Below are positions 25,292-27,726 of a DNA stretch of 27,726 bases, in pieces. Origin of the DNA: CAZTAK01 sp964611585 (lineage in GTDB: Bacteria > Pseudomonadota > Alphaproteobacteria > SHVP01). Every line of letters starts with the position of its first letter. The first letter of the stretch is position 1. Both the position numbers and the translations under genes were made by a program. The stretch lies in the NCBI GenBank assembly GCA_964611585.1, contig CAZTAK010000039.1, positions 1 to 27,726 of the forward strand, in the 5' to 3' direction. Under the pieces are notes generated by a model. That model saw only the letters and a list, made by a program, of their open reading frames with translations. It did not search any database and was not told where the DNA came from.

Positions 25292-25678
25292 TCAGGCGTC
25301 GTCGTTGCGATAGTAGTGGATTTCGTACATCAGGCACCCGCCGTCCGATTTGAATGGGCCGTGGTATGCACCGGGCGGGCGGCAGGCATAGGTCGGACCT
25401 TCGAACTTTTCACCGCCGTTCCCTTCGGCGTCGTTGCCGACGATAAGGTCGCCCTCCAGCAGGTACACTTCTTCCCAATATTCGTGAACAAAGGGTTCAA
25501 TGGTAAATACACCGGGACCGATGCGCAACAGCCGTGTCCGGCCGCCGGTCTTGGCGGACCCGTCGATGTCGCTCGCCAATATCTTCTGCTTGATGCCTTC
25601 GGGGTAGCCGGGCGGCGTTTCCCATCCCGCCTCAATATCAAGACGGATGAATTCGAGATGGGGCTTGCGGTTTGTCAT
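25292..25678 (-). CDS. Cupin domain protein
   Basis: This 128-residue single-domain cupin forms a small beta-barrel that usually holds a metal ion. Candidate metal ligands are His65 and Glu70 in HEYWEEVYLLEGD and His106 in PPGAYHG, matching the two cupin motifs, although the first motif has HEYWEE instead of the common HxH. This resembles ChrR-like or small isomerase/dioxygenase cupins, but no substrate can be assigned. GGAG lies 9 bases before the ATG at 25678. It is followed on the other side by an SDR gene on the same strand (145 bases upstream of its start), so co-transcription from the SDR promoter is possible. Confidence 0.87.
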   Translation of the reverse strand: MTNRKPHLEFIRLDIEAGWETPPGYPEGIKQKILASDIDGSAKTGGRTRLLRIGPGVFTIEPFVHEYWEEVYLLEGDLIVGNDAEGNGGEKFEGPTYACRPPGAYHGPFKSDGGCLMYEIHYYRNDDA

Positions 25679-25823
25679 GGCGGTGACTCCGATTACGGTT
25701 CTTGAATGCGGCGCGGCGATATCGGCTAAAGTTCGAATCCCACTATGCCCACCAGTCCGCTTTCACCAAACCGGCAGCCACGGTTCCGCATGGCAAAAAG
25801 CGGCGCGTTTCCTGCGGACACGC

Positions 25824-26591
25824 TTATTGCGTTGGCGCGCCCATGATGAATCCGGCGGCGGCCTGATCGGTCGGCATGACCTCGATCGAGCTAATGTTGA
25901 CGTGATCGGGTACGCCGATGACGAACTCGACGACCTCGGCGACGTCCTCACCGGTCAAGGGCCGGTAGTCCTGGTAGACGGAAGCCGCACGGGCTTCGTC
26001 CCCGTCATAGCGCACGCGCGCAAACTCGGTGGCGACGGCGCCCGGCTGGATGTCGGTCACCCGGATACCAGTGCCCGCGAGATCGGTGCGCAGGTTCTTC
26101 GACAGGACGTGCACGAAACCCTTGGTGCCGCCGTAGACGTTCGAGCCGGGGTGAGCTTGCGTCGCCGCGACCGAGCTCATGTTGATGACGTGTCCCCGCT
26201 TGCGGGCAGCCATGCCCGGTAGCACGGCGTGCAGAACGTTGAGCAACCCCTTGACGTTCGTATCGACCATTTCCATCCAATCTTCGATCTGGCCCTCCTG
26301 AACGGGTTCGCCGCCGCGGCCCAGGCCCGCATTGTTGACGAGAACACAGATGCTGGCGAATTCGTCCGGCAATCCGCCGATGGCACCGGACACGGCGATG
26401 CGGTCGCGAACGTCGAGCGTGAGCGCATGGATGCGGTCCGGAAACTCGGCCGCCAAGGCAGCGAGCCGTTCCTTGCGCCGCGCCATTGCAACGACGCGGT
26501 GGCCGCAACCCGCCAAGCGTCTCGCCGTTGCAAGCCCGATGCCCGAACTGGCGCCGGTGACCAGGACTGTCCTGTCCCGAATGCTCGACAT
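25824..26591 (-). CDS. Short-chain dehydrogenase, YdfG-like
   Basis: This 255-residue classical SDR is similar to the YdfG group of NADP-dependent 3-hydroxy-acid/serine dehydrogenases. TGASSGIG is at residues 12-19, an ARRKER element after strand 2 favours NADP, NNAG is at 86-89, and the catalytic Ser140, Tyr153 and Lys157 (YGGTK) are in place. The post-catalytic PGAVATEF segment (near 188-195) is typical. The VEFVIGVPDHVNISSIEVMPT ending is a hallmark of the YdfG-like group. The ATG at 26591 begins the family sequence, with no strong ribosome binding site. It is divergent from the truncated M19 gene, with 94 bases between the starts. The physiological substrate is not determinable. Confidence 0.92.
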   Translation of the reverse strand: MSSIRDRTVLVTGASSGIGLATARRLAGCGHRVVAMARRKERLAALAAEFPDRIHALTLDVRDRIAVSGAIGGLPDEFASICVLVNNAGLGRGGEPVQEGQIEDWMEMVDTNVKGLLNVLHAVLPGMAARKRGHVINMSSVAATQAHPGSNVYGGTKGFVHVLSKNLRTDLAGTGIRVTDIQPGAVATEFARVRYDGDEARAASVYQDYRPLTGEDVAEVVEFVIGVPDHVNISSIEVMPTDQAAAGFIMGAPTQ

Positions 26592-26685
26592 TTGCGCCGC
26601 ATCAATGTCACTTCTAGGAATTGTCTGCTATCACATAGCGCGATTGATCGGGGGCGCACAATCCGCAAAGGGTGGGGTGCGGACG

Positions 26686-26979
26686 ATGAACGTGCGGGGT
26701 CCGCGGGCGGCATACGAATGCCGGCCCGTCGACGAAATGGCGCGGGCGCTCTATGACGAGGCGCTGGTCTGGGATATGACGCTGCCCTGGGTTGAGGGCT
26801 ACGCGGACGAGGACATCACCCTGCCACGGTTTCGGGCAGCCGGTGTCGATCTTATTTCCCTGACTGTCAACGACTTTCCTGGTTCGATCGCGGGCACGGT
26901 CCGGCAGATCGCCAAGGTCAAGGCATCCGTTGTGGAGCGGGCCGGCTCAAAGTTAAGAAAATGGGCAAACGCTCGTTGA
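26686..26979 (+). pseudogene. 5' fragment of an M19 dipeptidase-like gene
   Basis: The first 84 or so residues look like the N-terminus of a peptidase M19 (membrane dipeptidase-like) protein of the DMTLPW subgroup. Visible elements are EALVWDMTLPWVEGYAD (26-42), LPRFRAAGVDLISLTVNDFPG (46-66, homologous block) and TVRQIAKVKA (71-80). The canonical His-x-Asp zinc ligands of M19 at the VWD position are absent here, as in that subgroup. After about SVVER the similarity stops and the frame ends within 13 unrelated residues at 26979, whereas the family is normally over 350 residues. The remainder is missing because unrelated DNA (an excisionase-type gene) begins at about 26938. The ATG at 26686 has a weak ribosome binding site. 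Confidence 0.75.
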
Positions 26980-27080
26980 TCACCGTGGAAGCTGCCGCCG
27001 AGCACCTGGCATCGCTGCCTGATCTCGAACCAACGACACACTCCGGCCCAACCGCAATAAAGGTAAAAGCGGCGCCATGA
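26940..27080 (+). pseudogene. 3' half of an excisionase/HTH_17-type DNA-binding gene
   Basis: In the frame that ends with TGA at 27080, the sequence GRLKVKKMGKRSLITVEAA followed by AEHLASLP is the characteristic C-terminal half of the excisionase-type helix-turn-helix family (the usual form is GRLKAVKIGRRTLI...). The first half, with the HTH recognition helices, is missing, because the preceding bases belong to the M19-like gene in another frame. An internal ATG at 26961 could still give a 39-residue peptide, but it would have no DNA-binding helices. Its TGA overlaps the next ATG (ATGA at 27077-27080). Excisionases of this kind sit in phage and integrative-element control regions. Confidence 0.7.
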
Positions 27081-27292
27081 CCCCGAATCGGAGCGGGCTC
27101 CGTCCCATCGGCGACATCGTACGCGAAGCTATTCCTGTATGGGCGCTGCGGGCAATTGCGCACCATCTCGACTTGGCAGCACGGGCGACCGATCCCCACG
27201 CGCGAGCGTCAGCCTATGAGGAGGCTGAAGGCATCAGGAGCCAGTTGGGGGCGATCTGGTCGGACGTTCTTGATCTTGAGGATGCTGCCTAA
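27077..27292 (+). CDS. Small unrecognised element-encoded protein
   Basis: This 71-residue predicted protein has no family I can name. It is helical (AIPVWALRAIAHHLDLAARA), with an acidic end, and has no signal peptide. Its ATG overlaps the upstream stop as ATGA, and its TAA overlaps the next ATG as TAATG (27290-27294). Such tight coupling is typical of phage and integrative-element operons and is the main support for its being a gene. Confidence 0.6.
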   Translation: MTPNRSGLRPIGDIVREAIPVWALRAIAHHLDLAARATDPHARASAYEEAEGIRSQLGAIWSDVLDLEDAA

Positions 27293-27369
27293 TGTGCCGC
27301 ACGGACGAACGATTGATGGCCGACCGCATTGGATCACCTTTCTTCGTGATCGAGGGGGCGCAGCGATGA
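27292..27369 (+). CDS. 25-residue coupled leader-like ORF
   Basis: A 25-codon frame (MCRTDERLMADRIG...) begins inside the previous stop and ends with a TGA that overlaps the ATG of the primase gene (ATGA at 27366-27369). No family is recognised. It may be a short accessory gene or only a translational bridge that keeps ribosomes moving into the primase gene, which also has its own GAGGGGGCG upstream. Confidence 0.4.
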   Translation: MCRTDERLMADRIGSPFFVIEGAQR

Positions 27370-27726
27370 CCGGCGCGGCAGAGATCACGAAGGCCCTGGG
27401 CGGCAGGTGGCACGGCTCGTTCGGGACGGCAAGGTGTCCCGCACACGATGACGCGAGACCTTCCCTTCAACTGTCGGATGGCGATGGTGGTGCGGTCATC
27501 GTTCATTGTCATGCTGGATGCGATTGGAGGGACATCAAAGCCGAACTCAGGCGTCGTGGGCTACTTGACGATGTGCGGAATGAGGTTTTCACGAGAAAGC
27601 CGTCGCCGGAGGCAAGGCATAAGGACGACAACGCAAAGATCGGTCGCGCCCGCTAGATTTGGCGCGAGAGCAAGCCGATCCAGGGAACGCCCGGCGAGGC
27701 CTATTTTCGACATCGCGGTTTGACGC
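27366..27726 (+). pseudogene. CHC2/Toprim-type primase with an in-frame amber codon, cut by the window edge
   Basis: The frame starts at the ATG at 27366 and encodes a zinc-ribbon primase N-terminus, with CPAH at residues 24-27 and HCHAGC at 47-52, giving Cys24, His27, Cys48 and Cys52 as likely ligands. WRDIKAELRRRGLL follows. This form is common in phage and integrative-element primases. At codon 97 (27654-27656) there is a TAG. Directly after it, in the same frame, IWRESKPIQGTPGEAYFRHRG continues the normal family sequence to the window edge. A point mutation, a sequencing error or amber suppression would all fit. The rest of the gene, including the Toprim motifs, lies outside the window. 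Confidence 0.78.

Noticed and set aside
25725..25760. tRNA-like TTCGAATCCC sequence between the SDR and cupin genes
   Set aside because: The bases either side do not pair as a T-stem and no acceptor, D or anticodon arm can be built.

Overview
The window looks like chromosomal DNA of a GC-rich alphaproteobacterium, probably Rhodospirillales-like. Supporting signs are the neighbourhood DUF502 - recG / sdhE - mfd, a short flagellin without a hypervariable region, a PleD-like receiver/GGDEF protein, a candidate CtrA-type box, and a GT2 / LAB_N / ArnT-type envelope operon. No rRNA, tRNA, CRISPR array or complete insertion sequence was recognised. The species is not determinable by eye.

Layout. 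(1) 1-3167: an envelope operon of a DPM1/ArnC-like glycosyltransferase, a small LAB_N membrane protein and an ArnT-like GT39/GT83 transferase, fitting polyprenyl-phosphate-sugar synthesis and transfer of the sugar to lipid A or another envelope acceptor. (2) 3164-5321, minus strand: a type III polyketide synthase overlapping an ICMT-type methyltransferase by ATGA, plus an exported Sel1-repeat protein. This resembles the synthase/methyltransferase pairs that make methylated alkylpyrones or alkylresorcinols. (3) 5479-12294: a genome-maintenance block with a DUF502 membrane protein, recG (minus), and divergently sdhE overlapping mfd. (4) 12225-16343: a broken FrnE-like DsbA gene, a degenerate PleD-like protein that keeps its c-di-GMP I-site, an SDR, and a solitary flagellin with a strong terminator. 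(5) 16501-16936: a CBS-domain pseudogene with two frameshifts and a stop.

(6) 16991-26591 looks like a catabolic or secondary-metabolic region. A hyuB-hyuA pair (hydantoinase/oxoprolinase/acetophenone-carboxylase superfamily) is divergent from an operon of an Old-Yellow-Enzyme-type oxidoreductase, an unrecognised basic protein and a dimeric alpha/beta-barrel (EthD-like) protein. Then come a SAM methyltransferase with a small coiled-coil partner candidate, a cupin and a YdfG-type SDR. Their substrates cannot be read from the sequence.

(7) 26686-27726: an M19 dipeptidase-like gene breaks off near 26938 and is joined directly to the C-terminal half of an excisionase-type HTH gene. That leads into a chain of start/stop-overlapping small genes and a CHC2-type primase with an in-frame amber codon. 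This is mobile-element DNA, reached through a junction that truncates genes on both sides, so either an illegitimate recombination or an assembly chimera.

The best candidates for something new are the probable c-di-GMP receptor derived from PleD, the uncharacterised hyuAB/OYE/methyltransferase region, and the abrupt element junction with a suppressible amber codon. None amounts to a demonstrated new system from sequence alone.
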